Positions 33,734 through 42,967 are shown, numbered from the stretch's first letter. The stretch is 64,000 nt of DNA from Bradyrhizobium sp. ORS 285 (GCF_900176205.1 NZ_LT859959.1:2687001-2751000); one strand, 5' to 3'. Notes: generated by a model not told the origin, from the sequence alone. A program made the numbers and translations.

Positions 33734-33811
33734 GGATGGTAGGTCGCTCCATGTATCATTCGCGTCCGCGCATGCTTCGTGTATCAGCCTGCGTCGCCAC
33801 ACGGGCGGTGC

Positions 33812-33992
33812 ACCCTCTCCCCTTGTGGGAGAGGGTGGTATGATCGCGCTGGCGCGATCATACCGGGTGAGGGGTCTCTTTCCGCGGTCTCCATTCGTCG
33901 AGAGAGACCCCTCACCCAACCGAGTGTGCTGCGCTGTCCTACATGCCCTCTCCCACCCTGGCGAAGCTTCGCTTCGCCTTGGGGGAGAGGGC
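33812..33992. repeat. Composite palindromic repeat, CCCTCTCCC/GGGAGAGGG family
   Basis: ACCCTCTCCCCTTGTGGGAG forms a hairpin. GGTATGATCGCG...CGCGATCATACC forms a second. GGGTGAGGGGTCTCTT pairs with AGAGACCCCTCACCC, and CCCTCTCCC pairs with GGGGGAGAGGGC at the end. Four nested inverted repeats fill most of the 337-base gap between the phosphatase and the second SDR; no gene lies in it. Confidence 0.8.
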
Positions 33993-34070
33993 ACAGTCAC
34001 TAGCACCGCGAGGTCGACGTTGCGGTGCGAATTTCCCAACCAATAACATCTAATAACTCGGAGGACTCCA

Positions 34071-34838
34071 ATGACCCTGTTCGACATGACCGGCAAGGTG
34101 GCCGTCATCACCGGCTCCACCCGAGGCATCGGGCTCGCCATTGCCGAGCGCATGGCCGAGCACGGCGCCAAGGTGGTGATCTCCTCGCGCAAGGCCGATG
34201 TCTGCGACGCCGTTGCCAAGGAGATCAACGAGCGTTTCGGCGCCGGCACGGCGGCCGCGGTGGCCGCCAACATCTCAAGCAAGGAAAATCTGCAGAACCT
34301 CGTCGACGAGGCCAACCGCATCTACGGCCAGATCGACGTGCTCGTCTGCAACGCCGCGTCGAACCCGTATTACGGGCCGCTGGCCGGCATCTCCGACGAT
34401 CAGTTCCGCAAGATCCTCGACAACAACATCGTCGCCAACAACTGGCTGATCAGCATGGTCGTGCCGCAGATGATCGCGCGCAAGGATGGCTCGATCATCA
34501 TCGTCTCGTCGATCGGCGGCCTGAAGGGATCGACCATCCTCGGCGCCTACGCGATCTCCAAGGCCGCCGACATGCAGCTGGCGCGCAATCTCGCCTGCGA
34601 ATACGGCCCGCACAATGTGCGCGTGAACTGCATCGCGCCCGGCCTGATCAAGACCGACTTCGCCAAGGCGCTGTGGGACAATCCGGACAACCTGAAAGCC
34701 TCGACCGCCCGCTCGCCGCTGCTGCGCATCGGCATCCCCGACGAGATCGCCGGCGCGGCGGTGTTCCTAGGGTCAGCCGCGGGCAACTTCATGACCGGCC
34801 AGACCATGGTGATCGACGGCGGCGCGACGATCAGTTGA
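34071..34838 (+). CDS. Short-chain dehydrogenase/reductase
   Basis: The ATG follows CGGAGGACTCC; 255 residues. SDR landmarks are TGSTRGIG (~15-22), NAASNPY (~93-99), SSIGGLKGSTILGAYAISKA (Tyr/Lys near 158-162), CIAPGLIKTDF and VIDGGATIS at the C-terminus. It resembles the SDRs that accompany acyl-CoA dehydrogenase/kinase genes (for example the lvaD position in the Pseudomonas levulinate cluster). The equivalence is by context only. Confidence 0.92.
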   Translation: MTLFDMTGKVAVITGSTRGIGLAIAERMAEHGAKVVISSRKADVCDAVAKEINERFGAGTAAAVAANISSKENLQNLVDEANRIYGQIDVLVCNAASNPYYGPLAGISDDQFRKILDNNIVANNWLISMVVPQMIARKDGSIIIVSSIGGLKGSTILGAYAISKAADMQLARNLACEYGPHNVRVNCIAPGLIKTDFAKALWDNPDNLKASTARSPLLRIGIPDEIAGAAVFLGSAAGNFMTGQTMVIDGGATIS

Positions 34839-34860
34839 GGGCAGGGGTTCGCCGTGTTCC

Positions 34861-34985
34861 GTAGGGTGGGCAAAGACAGCACGCGGCGCAGCCGCGTGAT
34901 GGCGTGCCCACCGCAGTCCATCGTCGAAGGACGGTGGGCACGTCGTTTCGCGGCTTTCGCCGCGAACCGCCTTTGCCCACCCTAC
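34861..34985. repeat. Intergenic palindromic repeat, GTAGGGTGGGCAAAG family (copy 6)
   Basis: Outer arms GTAGGGTGGGCAAAG and CTTTGCCCACCCTAC, inner GTGCCCACC / GGTGGGCAC. It lies between convergent genes. Confidence 0.85.
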
Positions 34986-35009
34986 GCCACGATGATGCGT
35001 GCGCGTCCC

Positions 35010-36242
35010 TCACTCCACCGCGGCATACACCACGTCGCGGACCAGCGTGCGCAGATAGTCGCGCTGTCCCGGCGCCTGCGCCATGAACACGCAGAACAGC
35101 TCCTCCTTCGGGTCGATCCAGAAGAACGTCCCGGCGATGCCGCTCCAGAAGAAGGTGCCGGGCGAGCCGGGGAAGGGGGCGATGCCGGCGTCGCGGCGGA
35201 CGGCGAAGCCGAGGCCGAAGCCGTGACCGGGCGACAGCAGGGTGCCGACCGTCTTCACCTCCGGGCCGAGATGGTCGGAGGCCATCAGCTCGAGCGTCTT
35301 GCGGCCGACCAGCCTGGTGCCGGCGAGGCTGCCCTTGTTGAGCAGCATCGCGCAGAACCTGGCGTAATCCATCGTGGTCGCCACGAGCCCGCCGCCGCCG
35401 GATTCCATCACCGGCTGCTCGGTCATCTTGAACAGGTTGACGGCCTCGCCGGTCCACGGGTCCTTGGCGAACGGCTCGGCCAGCCGGCCGGCATTGGCCT
35501 CGCTGGTGAAGAACGCGGTCTCGTTCATGCCGAGCGGCTTGAGGATGCGCTCGGACAGGAACACGCCAAGCGACTGGCCGGAGACGACCTCGATGATCCG
35601 GCCGAGGATGTCGGTCGAGCAGCTGTAGTTGAACTCCGCGCCCGGCTGGCAGATCAGCGGCAGGCCGGCCACGATCGCGGCGTGCTCAGCATTGGTGATC
35701 TTGCGGCTGCGCACCCGCGACTGCTGGTAGAGCTGGTGCACCGGCCCGGTGCCGGTGTGCTCGTAGGCGAGACCCGAGGTGTGGCGCAGCAGGTCCTGCA
35801 CCGTCATCGGCTGGGCCACCGGCACCAGCTCCAGCTTGCCGCCCTTGTCGATCCCGACCTTCTGGTCGCCGAACTCCGGGATGAATTTTGCAACCGGGTC
35901 GGACAGCAGCAGATCGCCGTCCTCGGCGAGCATCATGATGCCGAGCGACACGATCGGCTTGGTCATCGAGAAGATGCGGAACAGCGAATCAGGGCGCATC
36001 GGCGTGTCCGCGTCCGGCGCCTGGCGGCCGATGGCATCGAACCAGCCGATCCGGCCACGGCGGCCGACCAGCAGGGTGGCGCCGGGGATGGTGCCCTTGT
36101 CCGCCTCGCGCTTGAATGCGTCCGAAGCCCGCTGCAGCCGCGCCGCAGACAGTCCAAGCGCCTCCGGCCGGTCATCCGGCAGCGGCGGGCTCAGGGAGCG
36201 CAGAGCGGACAGCGGCATGCTGGGGGCGGGGGACGGGGTCAT
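35010..36242 (-). CDS. Serine hydrolase, beta-lactamase/esterase family (class C fold)
   Basis: The ATG at 36242 follows GGGAGAGCCC; the frame extends 14 codons further but without a site. The 410-residue protein has the SxxK motif in FRIFSMTKPIVS (~91-102) and the YxN-like element YSCS (~206-209). PGAEFNYSCSTDILGRIIEV and LLSPGHGFGLGFAV are typical of EstB/penicillin-binding-protein-like esterases. No signal peptide is obvious, so it is likely cytoplasmic and an esterase rather than a true beta-lactamase. No operon partner. Confidence 0.88.
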   Translation of the reverse strand: MTPSPAPSMPLSALRSLSPPLPDDRPEALGLSAARLQRASDAFKREADKGTIPGATLLVGRRGRIGWFDAIGRQAPDADTPMRPDSLFRIFSMTKPIVSLGIMMLAEDGDLLLSDPVAKFIPEFGDQKVGIDKGGKLELVPVAQPMTVQDLLRHTSGLAYEHTGTGPVHQLYQQSRVRSRKITNAEHAAIVAGLPLICQPGAEFNYSCSTDILGRIIEVVSGQSLGVFLSERILKPLGMNETAFFTSEANAGRLAEPFAKDPWTGEAVNLFKMTEQPVMESGGGGLVATTMDYARFCAMLLNKGSLAGTRLVGRKTLELMASDHLGPEVKTVGTLLSPGHGFGLGFAVRRDAGIAPFPGSPGTFFWSGIAGTFFWIDPKEELFCVFMAQAPGQRDYLRTLVRDVVYAAVE

Positions 36243-36340
36243 GGGCTCTCCCTTGGGCAGTATTGTCTTGATTGTCTTGGGCAATGTTGTCGGTTTGCAT
36301 CAAGTCTGGCGCGGAAGTTGTGGTCTGACCAGTCGATTTG

Positions 36341-36364
36341 CCCCAATGCACCCTTGCATTGGGG
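36341..36364. promoter_or_regulatory. 10-bp inverted repeat upstream of the serine hydrolase and tRNA-Trp
   Basis: CCCCAATGCA and TGCATTGGGG are perfect inverse copies around a four-base loop, in the gap between the divergent serine hydrolase and tRNA-Trp genes. It could be an operator or an RNA hairpin. Confidence 0.4.
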
Positions 36365-36416
36365 GGGAGGTCTATGCTTGAAAGCGCCCGAACCGGCGAC
36401 ACTGTCCCGGCTCGCT

Positions 36417-36492
36417 AGGAGTGTAGCTCAATTGGTAGAGCACCGGTCTCCAAAACCGGGGGTTGGGAGTTCGAGCCTCTCCACTCCTGCCA
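36417..36492 (+). tRNA. tRNA-Trp (anticodon CCA)
   Basis: A 76-base cloverleaf: acceptor AGGAGTG pairs with CACTCCT, discriminator G, encoded CCA. The D-arm reads TAGCTCAATTGGTAGAGC, the anticodon loop is TCTCCAAAA with CCA, and the T-arm reads TGGGAGTTCGAGCCTCTCCA. A tRNA-Trp just before secE is a conserved bacterial arrangement, here disturbed by an inserted gene. A weak promoter (TTGAAA at 36378-36383) may lie upstream. Confidence 0.97.
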
Positions 36493-36552
36493 GCGAGATA
36501 GCTGCCAGCGAGATCAAGCACTTAAAGCCGAAATCGACGAAGACAGTTTGCC

Positions 36553-36587
36553 CGGGGCCCGCGATGCGCGAGCCCCGAACTCTTTTT
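36553..36587 (+). terminator. Intrinsic terminator after tRNA-Trp
   Basis: CGGGGCCCGCG / CGCGAGCCCCG forms an 11-bp stem with one mismatch (36553-36577), followed by CTTTTT ending at 36587. It separates the tRNA from the convergent binding-protein gene. Confidence 0.7.
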
Positions 36588-36596
36588 GGCGGGTCC

Positions 36597-37829
36597 TTAT
36601 TGTTTCACGTAAGGACAATTGCCGTCCTTCAGCGGCCGGAACGCCTGGTCGCCGGGCACCTCCGCCAGCACCTTGTAATAGTCCCACGGCCCCTTCGATT
36701 CCTCGGGCTTCTTCACCTCGAACAGGAACATCGAGTGCACCATGCGGCCGTCCGCGCGGACGACGCCGTTGTCGGTGAAGGCGTCACGCACCGGCGTTTC
36801 GCGCATCTTGGCGAGCACCGGCTTGGTGTCGCGGGTGCCGGCGGCCTTCACCGCGTTGAGATAGTGCAGGGTGGCGCTGTAGGTCGCCGCCTGGTTCATG
36901 GTCGGCATCCGCTTCATCCGATCGAAAAACTTCTTGCCGAAGGCGCGGGTGCGGTCGTTGAGGTCCCAATAATAGGCCTCGGTGATGATCAGGCCCTGCG
37001 CCAGCTTCAGCCCGAGGCTGTGGATGTCCGAGATGAACATCACGATGCCGGCGAGGTTCTGGCCGCCGGCGACGATGCCGAACTCCGCCGCCTGCTTGAT
37101 GGTGTTGATGGTGTCGCCGCCGCCATTGGCCATGCCGATGATCTTGGCCTTGCTGGCCTGCGCCTGCAGCAGGAAGGACGAGAAGTCCTGGTTGTTCAGG
37201 GGATGCCGGGCGCTGCCGACCACCTTGCCGCCGGCCGCGCGCACGACGTCGCCGGTGTCGCGCTCGATCGAATGGCCGAACAGGTAGTCCGCGGTGACGA
37301 AGAACCAGGTGTCGCCGCCGTTCTTGACGATAGCCTGGCCGACCGTGTGCGCGTTGCCGTAGGTGTCGTAGGTCCAGTGGATGGTATAGGGCGAGCAGGA
37401 TTTGCCGGTGATGTCGGAGCTTGCGGCGTCCGTCACGATCATCAGCTTCTCGAACTGCTTCGACATCTCCATGCCGGCCAGCGCGGTCGCCGAGGTCGGC
37501 ATGTCGATTACCATGTCGACGGCCTCGTTCTCGTACCATTTGCGCACGATCGTGGCGGCGATGTCGGCCTTGTTCTGCGGATCGGCGCTGATCACCTCGA
37601 TCGGCTTGCCGAACATGGTGCCGCCGAACTCCTCGATCGCGAGCTTGGTCGCCTCCAGATTGCCCTGGCCGCCGATGTCCGAATAGACCGACGAGAAGTC
37701 GCTGAGCACGCCGATCTTGAGCGGCGCCTGGGCGCGGGCAGGGGCGGCGGTGAGGGTGAGGGCGGCAAGGCTGGCAACGAGGCCGACGGCGGCAAGGCGC
37801 GTCAGTCCCTTGCCCGTGGCAAAGGTCAT
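36597..37829 (-). CDS. ABC transporter substrate-binding protein, Leu/Ile/Val-type
   Basis: The ATG at 37829 follows GGAGGAAACCC and opens a signal peptide (MTFATGKGLTRLAAVGLVAS ... PARAQA). The 410-residue mature protein begins APLKIGVLSDFSSVYSDIGG, the standard start of periplasmic-binding-protein type I (LivJ-like) domains. It continues with GNLEATKLAIEEFGG and DTWFFVTADYLFGHSIERDT. It should bind an amide, amino acid or aromatic/organic acid; the ligand is unknown. No permease or ATPase gene is nearby. It stands alone between tRNA-Trp and secE on the opposite strand. Confidence 0.93.
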   Translation of the reverse strand: MTFATGKGLTRLAAVGLVASLAALTLTAAPARAQAPLKIGVLSDFSSVYSDIGGQGNLEATKLAIEEFGGTMFGKPIEVISADPQNKADIAATIVRKWYENEAVDMVIDMPTSATALAGMEMSKQFEKLMIVTDAASSDITGKSCSPYTIHWTYDTYGNAHTVGQAIVKNGGDTWFFVTADYLFGHSIERDTGDVVRAAGGKVVGSARHPLNNQDFSSFLLQAQASKAKIIGMANGGGDTINTIKQAAEFGIVAGGQNLAGIVMFISDIHSLGLKLAQGLIITEAYYWDLNDRTRAFGKKFFDRMKRMPTMNQAATYSATLHYLNAVKAAGTRDTKPVLAKMRETPVRDAFTDNGVVRADGRMVHSMFLFEVKKPEESKGPWDYYKVLAEVPGDQAFRPLKDGNCPYVKQ

Positions 37830-38045
37830 GGGTTTCCTCCTGATTATTCTTGTGCCCGCGAGCATGAGCGGCCGTCGCAGGCGCGGCAAGGGCTGGAACT
37901 GCCTCGCCACGGGCATTTCGTCGCGGCAACTGCTCAACCTGCCGTCGTGCGGAAATGCCCTGCCGCGGCACAAAAAACCGGCGCGAGGCCCGACAAGAGA
38001 GGGCTTGCCGCCGATATGACCGGGGACGCCCGGCCTGCCCATATC

Positions 38046-38074
38046 TTGACCTCAGGCCGGTCCGACAGTAGATA
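38046..38074 (+). promoter_or_regulatory. Candidate promoter of secE-nusG
   Basis: TTGACC (38046-38051) and TAGATA (38069-38074) are separated by 17 bases, about 180 bases before the secE start. This promoter would free secE from the tRNA-Trp transcript, from which it is separated by an inserted gene. Confidence 0.6.
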
Positions 38075-38251
38075 TCGAGGACCTGCAGCCGGCCCGCGAC
38101 ATGCGGATATCCGGCGCGGCTTTTCACTCCCCGAACAAGCGAGCCCGTGGTTTTCGGCTCATCTCTCCGACAAGAGGGTGGGCAGCGGTCGGCTGTTCGG
38201 TTTTCCCAGTCAACTCTTCAATCGTCCGATGACGGACGAGGACCCCTGACG

Positions 38252-38443
38252 ATGGCTACAAGCCCGTTCAAATTCCTGCAGGAAGTGCGCTCGGAGACCG
38301 CCAAGGTCTCGTGGCCGAGCCGTCGCGAGGTCACCATCACCACGATCATGGTGTTCGTGATGGTGGCGCTGGCCTCGGTGTTCTTCTTCGCCGCCGATCA
38401 GATCATCCGTTATCTCATCACCCTCGTGCTGGGCATCCACTGA
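38252..38443 (+). CDS. secE: Preprotein translocase subunit SecE
   Basis: A 63-residue single-span SecE of the short type. The conserved cytoplasmic motif is visible (FLQEVRSETAKVSWPSRREV, ~8-27), followed by one membrane helix (~33-60). It clamps SecY in the general secretion channel. The start is the ATG giving MATSPFKF. Its stop overlaps the nusG start (TGATG), so the two are coupled. Confidence 0.97.
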   Translation: MATSPFKFLQEVRSETAKVSWPSRREVTITTIMVFVMVALASVFFFAADQIIRYLITLVLGIH

Positions 38444-39000
38444 TGGCAACCGCAACGCATTCGTCCGACAAGCGCTGGTACATCGTCCACGCCTATTCGA
38501 ACTTCGAGAAGAAGGTCGCGGAGTCGATCCGCGAGCAGGCCAAGCAGCGCAATCTCGAGGAGCTGTTCGAGCAGGTGCTGGTGCCGATCGAGAACGTCAC
38601 CGAGGTGCGCCGAGGCCGCAAGATCAACGCCGAGCGCAAGTTCTTCCCCGGCTACGTGCTGGTGAAGATGAAGCTGACCGACGAGGCGTTTCACCTGATC
38701 AAGAACACGCCCAAGGTGACCGGCTTCCTCGGCGCCGAGAACAAGCCGATGCCGATCTCCGAAGGCGAGGCGATGCGCATCCTGAACCAGATGCAGGAAG
38801 GCGTGGAGCGGCCGAAATCGTCGGTGTCGTTCGAGATCGGCGAGAACGTCCGCGTCGCCGACGGCCCGTTCGCCTCGTTCTCCGGCGTGGTCGAGGAAAT
38901 CGACGAGGCGCGTTCGCGCCTCAAGGTCGCGGTGTCGATCTTCGGCCGCGCCACCCCGGTCGAGCTGGAGTTCAACCAGGTCGAGAAGGTGGTCGGCTAA
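38443..39000 (+). CDS. nusG: Transcription termination/antitermination factor NusG
   Basis: 185 residues. The NGN domain spans ~10-110 (KRWYIVHAYSNFEKKVAESI, FFPGYVLVKM). The KOW domain is at ~130-180, with GENVRVADGPFASFSGVVEE. NusG binds RNA polymerase and links it to Rho or to the leading ribosome. The ATG at 38443 overlaps the secE stop. Confidence 0.98.
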   Translation: MATATHSSDKRWYIVHAYSNFEKKVAESIREQAKQRNLEELFEQVLVPIENVTEVRRGRKINAERKFFPGYVLVKMKLTDEAFHLIKNTPKVTGFLGAENKPMPISEGEAMRILNQMQEGVERPKSSVSFEIGENVRVADGPFASFSGVVEEIDEARSRLKVAVSIFGRATPVELEFNQVEKVVG

Positions 39001-39234
39001 GCCAAGCCGCCGCATCTGCGGCGTCCCCGGGCTTTCCTTTTCGTCCGATCTCGTGTATCGGGCGCGCTTCGCTCCCCAATGGGGGGCGATTTCGTTCGTG
39101 GGAGGCGCGGCCGGCTTTGCCAGCCGGAATAAAGCGCGCCGGACCACGGTCCCAAACCTCGCCCGACGGGTTTTGTCGCCCGGAGGGCGGTGCGTTCGCA
39201 TCAGGCAAACACGCGAACGCGTTGGAGAATCACA

Positions 39235-39663
39235 ATGGCAAAGAAAGTAACCGGTTACCTGAAGCTTCAGGTCCCGGCCGGCGCGGCGAACCCGTCGCCT
39301 CCGATCGGCCCCGCGCTCGGTCAGCGCGGTCTCAACATCATGGAGTTCTGCAAGGCGTTCAACGCGCAGACCCAGAAGGAAGAGAAGAACACCCCGATCC
39401 CGGTGGTCATCACCATTTACGCGGACCGGTCCTTCACCTTCGAGATGAAGACCCCGCCGATGTCCTTCTTCCTCAAGCAGGCCGCCAAGATCCAGTCGGG
39501 CTCCAAGGCCCCGGGTCGCGACAAGGCCGGCAAGGTGACCAAGGCGCAGGTGCGCGAGATCGCCGAGAAGAAGATGAAGGACCTGAATTGCGACTCGATC
39601 GAGTCGGCCATGAAGATGGTCGAGGGCTCCGCCCGCTCGATGGGTCTGGAAGTTGCGGGGTAA
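39235..39663 (+). CDS. rplK: 50S ribosomal protein L11
   Basis: 142 residues. It shows the L11 N-terminal domain ([20 protein letters not shown], the Pro-rich region) and the rRNA-binding C-terminal domain. The start is the ATG after TTGGAGAATCACA. It forms the GTPase-associated centre with 23S rRNA. The 234-base leader after nusG contains GC hairpins (for example 39008-39023) and probably the L1 autoregulatory site, which I could not delimit. Confidence 0.98.
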   Translation: MAKKVTGYLKLQVPAGAANPSPPIGPALGQRGLNIMEFCKAFNAQTQKEEKNTPIPVVITIYADRSFTFEMKTPPMSFFLKQAAKIQSGSKAPGRDKAGKVTKAQVREIAEKKMKDLNCDSIESAMKMVEGSARSMGLEVAG

Positions 39664-39669
39664 GCGGCC

Positions 39670-40362
39670 ATGGCTATCGGAAAGCGTTTGAAGAAGGCCC
39701 GCGAGGGCATCGACCGCACCAAGCTCTACCCGCTTGCTGATGCGATCAAGATGATCAAGGAGCGCGCCGTCTCGAAGTTCGACGAGACCATCGAGGTCTC
39801 GATCAACCTCGGCGTCGATCCGCGTCACGCCGACCAGATGGTCCGTGGCGTCGTCATGCTGCCGAACGGCACTGGCCGTACGCTGCGCGTCGGCGTGTTC
39901 GCCCGTGGTGCCAAGGCCGACGAAGCCCGTGCCGCCGGTGCCGACGTGGTCGGTGCGGAGGACCTGGTCGAGAAGGTGCAGAACGGCAACATCGACTTCG
40001 ATCGTTGTATCGCCACCCCCGACATGATGCCGCTGGTCGGCCGTCTCGGTAAGGTGCTCGGTCCGCGCGGCATGATGCCGAACCCGAAGATCGGCACCGT
40101 GACCATGGACGTCGCCGGCGCCGTCAAGGGTGCCAAGGGCGGCTCGGTCGAGTTCCGCGTCGAGAAGGCGGGCATCATCCAGGCCGGCGTCGGCAAGGCC
40201 TCGTTCGGCGAGGACAAGCTGGTCGAGAACATCAAGGCGCTGGCGGATGCGGTCGTGAAGGCCAAACCGGCAGGCGCCAAGGGCACCTACGTCCAGCGCG
40301 TCGCGGTGTCCTCGACGATGGGCCCGGGCGTCAAGGTCGAGCCGGGCACCGTGCTCGCCTAA
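39670..40362 (+). CDS. rplA: 50S ribosomal protein L1
   Basis: 230 residues with L1 landmarks ([55 protein letters not shown], and the C-terminal [18 protein letters not shown]). It sits in the ribosomal L1 stalk and represses its own operon mRNA. Six bases separate it from rplK. A strong terminator follows. Confidence 0.98.
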   Translation: MAIGKRLKKAREGIDRTKLYPLADAIKMIKERAVSKFDETIEVSINLGVDPRHADQMVRGVVMLPNGTGRTLRVGVFARGAKADEARAAGADVVGAEDLVEKVQNGNIDFDRCIATPDMMPLVGRLGKVLGPRGMMPNPKIGTVTMDVAGAVKGAKGGSVEFRVEKAGIIQAGVGKASFGEDKLVENIKALADAVVKAKPAGAKGTYVQRVAVSSTMGPGVKVEPGTVLA

Positions 40363-40386
40363 GCGGCCACGCATAGGTTAGACAGC

Positions 40387-40425
40387 AAGGGCGGGATCGT
40401 TGAACGATCCCGCCCTTCGCATTTT
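40387..40425 (+). terminator. Intrinsic terminator of the secE-nusG-rplKA unit
   Basis: AAGGGCGGGATCGTT / AACGATCCCGCCCTT is a 13- to 15-bp perfect stem followed by CGCATTTT. A TTG start inside this hairpin for the next gene is therefore unlikely. Confidence 0.85.
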
Positions 40426-40441
40426 GGAGTCCGCAGCCGCG

Positions 40442-41410
40442 ATGCCCGACAAGGTCCTGATCTATTCCCGCTTCCCCAAATCCCTGACCCAGCGCTTCGC
40501 CGACCGCTTCGACCTCCTCGACACCGGCGGCAAGCCGGCGCACGAGGTGTTTCCGGCGGAAGAGGTGGCGCAGGTGCGGGCGCTGATCACGGCCGGCGCC
40601 ACGCGGTTGGGCGCGGCCGAGATGGACCGGCTGCCGGCGCTGGGGGCGATCGTCTGCTACGGCACCGGCTATGATGGCGTCGATCTGAAGGCGGCGGCGG
40701 CGCGCAACATTGCGGTTGGCCACAGCCCGGGGGCCAATGCCGCGGCGGTCGCCGATGTCGCGGTGATGCTGATGCTGGCGAGCACGCGGCGGCTGGTCGT
40801 CGCCGATACCTATGTCCGCGATGGCGGTTGGGCCGGATCCAAGCCATCGCCGCTAATGAAGCCGCCGGCGAGCTTGGCCGGTTGCAAGGTCGGCGTCTAC
40901 GGCATGGGCGAGATCGGCCGCAAGATCGCCGCTCGGGTCGCGGCGTTCGAGACCGAGGTCGGCTATTTCAATCGCACCCGCTATGACGACCTGCCTTACC
41001 AGTACTTCCCGAGCCTCGATGCGCTGGCCGAATGGTGCACCGTGCTGATGATCGCCGTCCGCGCCGGCGCCGAGACGACCCACGTCGTCAACGCCGATCT
41101 GCTCAAGAAGCTCGGTCCCGACGGCCACATCGTCAACATCTCGCGCGGTTCGGTCATTGATGAGCGTGCGCTGCTGACGGCGCTCAAGGACGGCACCATC
41201 GCCGGCGCGGGCCTGGATGTGTTCGAGACCGAACCTCATGCACCGGATGAACTGACGGCACTTCCGAATGTCGTGGTGACGCCCCATATCGGCGGTAACA
41301 CCCGTGAGTCGCACGTTGCGATGCAGGCCTGCGTGGTGGCCAATCTCGCGGCGTTCTTCGCGGGGAAGAGGTTGCCTTATGCGGTATCGGCGTCCTCGGC
41401 AGGCTCATAA
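40442..41410 (+). CDS. D-isomer-specific 2-hydroxyacid dehydrogenase
   Basis: The ATG at 40442 follows TTTGGAGTCC; the longer frame begins inside the terminator hairpin and is rejected. 322 residues. The NAD-binding motif is CKVGVYGMGEIGRKIAARVA (~145-164). The catalytic Arg lies in VNISRGSVIDE, the Glu in DVFETEPHAP, and the His in TPHIGGNTRES (~280-290). It interconverts a 2-keto acid and a D-2-hydroxy acid, for example hydroxypyruvate/glyoxylate reductase type. It is bounded by terminators on both sides, a single gene inserted in the ribosomal protein/RNA polymerase block. Confidence 0.93.
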   Translation: MPDKVLIYSRFPKSLTQRFADRFDLLDTGGKPAHEVFPAEEVAQVRALITAGATRLGAAEMDRLPALGAIVCYGTGYDGVDLKAAAARNIAVGHSPGANAAAVADVAVMLMLASTRRLVVADTYVRDGGWAGSKPSPLMKPPASLAGCKVGVYGMGEIGRKIAARVAAFETEVGYFNRTRYDDLPYQYFPSLDALAEWCTVLMIAVRAGAETTHVVNADLLKKLGPDGHIVNISRGSVIDERALLTALKDGTIAGAGLDVFETEPHAPDELTALPNVVVTPHIGGNTRESHVAMQACVVANLAAFFAGKRLPYAVSASSAGS

Positions 41411-41440
41411 ACGACTTTAAGGACCTTCGGCCGGCGGCCG

Positions 41441-41467
41441 TCGCACCTCCAAATTGGTGCGATTTTT
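41441..41467 (+). terminator. Intrinsic terminator after the 2-hydroxyacid dehydrogenase
   Basis: TCGCACC / GGTGCGA, 7-bp stem with an eight-base loop, followed by five T. Confidence 0.8.
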
Positions 41468-41993
41468 GCTGATGGGGGTCTTGGCAAGTCGTCATCGACC
41501 CGTTAAAGAACCGACTTCCGGGCGGGCTGGCTTTTGCTGGCGCGCCCGTGCGCGCATTCCGAAAGACGTGGAGAGGACCAGCATTCCTTTTGAGGATATC
41601 CGTTTGGATTTCTCGGAAGGAAGAAGGATCTTTCTGCTCTCGAAATGCCGCAGGGGAGGTCGGTCCGCCGATCGCCTCGAATCCTGTCCGAGACTGCAGG
41701 TGCCGGTGCGGAAACACAGTTTCCTCAATGGCTTAATCATTCAGCCTGCATAGACGGGTGAAGACCGGATTTCGGCATGTCCTCTGCGCGTCGTCGTGGT
41801 GGCATGCAGGTTTGGTTCGAACCTCGACACTCCGCGGGCTCTTTTGGGGCCTTCGGAAGGGCAGGCTATTCATCGCCGTTTCGCCTTGTGTGTCCTCGGG
41901 TTCTTACGTCCGGAGGTCAGGTTTGGCGGGGCGGCGGGTTTAACCCGGCGGTCCCGCTTTCGGGCGAAGGCCGCCAACCGGAGAGAGCTTGCT
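41468..41993 (+). promoter_or_regulatory. Long rplJ leader region
   Basis: About 525 bases between the terminator and the rplJ GTG contain no convincing gene. Promoter(s) and the L10(L12)4-binding leader that autoregulates rplJL are expected here. Visible GC hairpin segments include CGGGTTTAACCCG (41936-41948). I could not fix the promoter. Confidence 0.5.
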
Positions 41994-42512
41994 GTGGAAC
42001 GAGCGGCAAAAAAAGAGGCGGTCGAAGAACTGCACGAGGTCTTCAAGACCACGGGCGTCGCGGTCGTCGCTCACTATTCCGGCCTCACCGTGGCCCAGAT
42101 GCAGAAGCTGCGCATGCAGATGAAGCAGGCTGGCGCGTCGGTGAAGGTCTCGAAGAACCGTCTCGCCAAAATTGCTCTTGAAGGCACGGACGTCGTCGGC
42201 ATCGGTTCCCTGTTGAAGGGGCCGACCGTGATCGCAACCTCGAACGATCCAGTCGCGGCGCCCAAGGTTGCCATCGAATTCGCCAAGGCGAACGAAAAGT
42301 TCGTCATCCTCGGCGGCTCGATGGGCTCAACCGTCCTGAATGTCGACAGCGTGAAGGCCCTGGCCTCGCTGCCGTCGCTGGACGAACTGCGCGGCAAGCT
42401 CGTCGGCCTGATCCAGGCTCCGGCGACCAAGCTGGCTCAGCTCGCCAACGCTCCCGCGGCCAAGGTCGCGCGCGTCATTCAGGCTCATGCCTCAAAGGGC
42501 GAAGCGGCCTGA
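41994..42512 (+). CDS. rplJ: 50S ribosomal protein L10
   Basis: The start is GTG at 41994 ([20 protein letters not shown]) after GGAGAGAGC. The longer frame upstream is leader sequence. 172 residues: an rRNA-binding N-terminal domain ([31 protein letters not shown]) and a C-terminal helix that carries L7/L12 dimers. It represses rplJL translation through the leader. Confidence 0.98.
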   Translation: MERAAKKEAVEELHEVFKTTGVAVVAHYSGLTVAQMQKLRMQMKQAGASVKVSKNRLAKIALEGTDVVGIGSLLKGPTVIATSNDPVAAPKVAIEFAKANEKFVILGGSMGSTVLNVDSVKALASLPSLDELRGKLVGLIQAPATKLAQLANAPAAKVARVIQAHASKGEAA

Positions 42513-42572
42513 CGCCCTTCGCAAACACTCACAACCTGGTTTCGAACCGAACCACACTAAAGGACTACATCA

Positions 42573-42953
42573 ATGGCTGACCTGCAGAAGATCGTCGACG
42601 ACCTCTCGGCCCTCACCGTTCTCGAGGCCGCTGAGCTCGCCAAGCTCCTGGAAGAGAAGTGGGGCGTGTCCGCCGCTGCTGCCGTTGCGGTTGCCGCTCC
42701 GGGCGCTGCTGGCGGTGGCGCTGCCGCTGCTGCCGAAGAGAAGACCGAGTTCACCGTTGTCCTGGCTTCGGCTGGCGACAAGAAGATCGAGGTCATCAAG
42801 GAAGTCCGCGCCATCACCGGCCTGGGCCTGAAGGAAGCCAAGGACCTGGTCGAGGGTGCTCCGAAGCCGGTCAAGGAAGGCGTCAACAAGGACGAGGCCG
42901 AGAAGATCAAGGCTCAGCTCGAGAAGGCTGGCGCCAAGATCGAGCTCAAGTAA
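42573..42953 (+). CDS. rplL: 50S ribosomal protein L7/L12
   Basis: 126 residues. N-terminal dimerisation helix ([20 protein letters not shown]), an Ala-rich hinge (~36-53), and the C-terminal factor-binding domain ([40 protein letters not shown]). It recruits translation GTPases. Confidence 0.99.
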   Translation: MADLQKIVDDLSALTVLEAAELAKLLEEKWGVSAAAAVAVAAPGAAGGGAAAAAEEKTEFTVVLASAGDKKIEVIKEVRAITGLGLKEAKDLVEGAPKPVKEGVNKDEAEKIKAQLEKAGAKIELK

Positions 42954-42967
42954 GCGCGATTGGCTCT

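Noticed and set aside
35010..36242. Beta-lactamase resistance gene
   Set aside because: It has the SxxK motif but no signal peptide, and looks like the EstB-type esterase group.
34854..38249. Open frame of ~1131 codons on the plus strand across the serine hydrolase, tRNA-Trp and the binding-protein gene
   Set aside because: It runs through a tRNA gene, a terminator and two real minus-strand genes.
41454..41987. Small open frames in the rplJ leader
   Set aside because: They have no ribosome-binding sites, overlap each other in several frames and precede a well-supported GTG start of rplJ.
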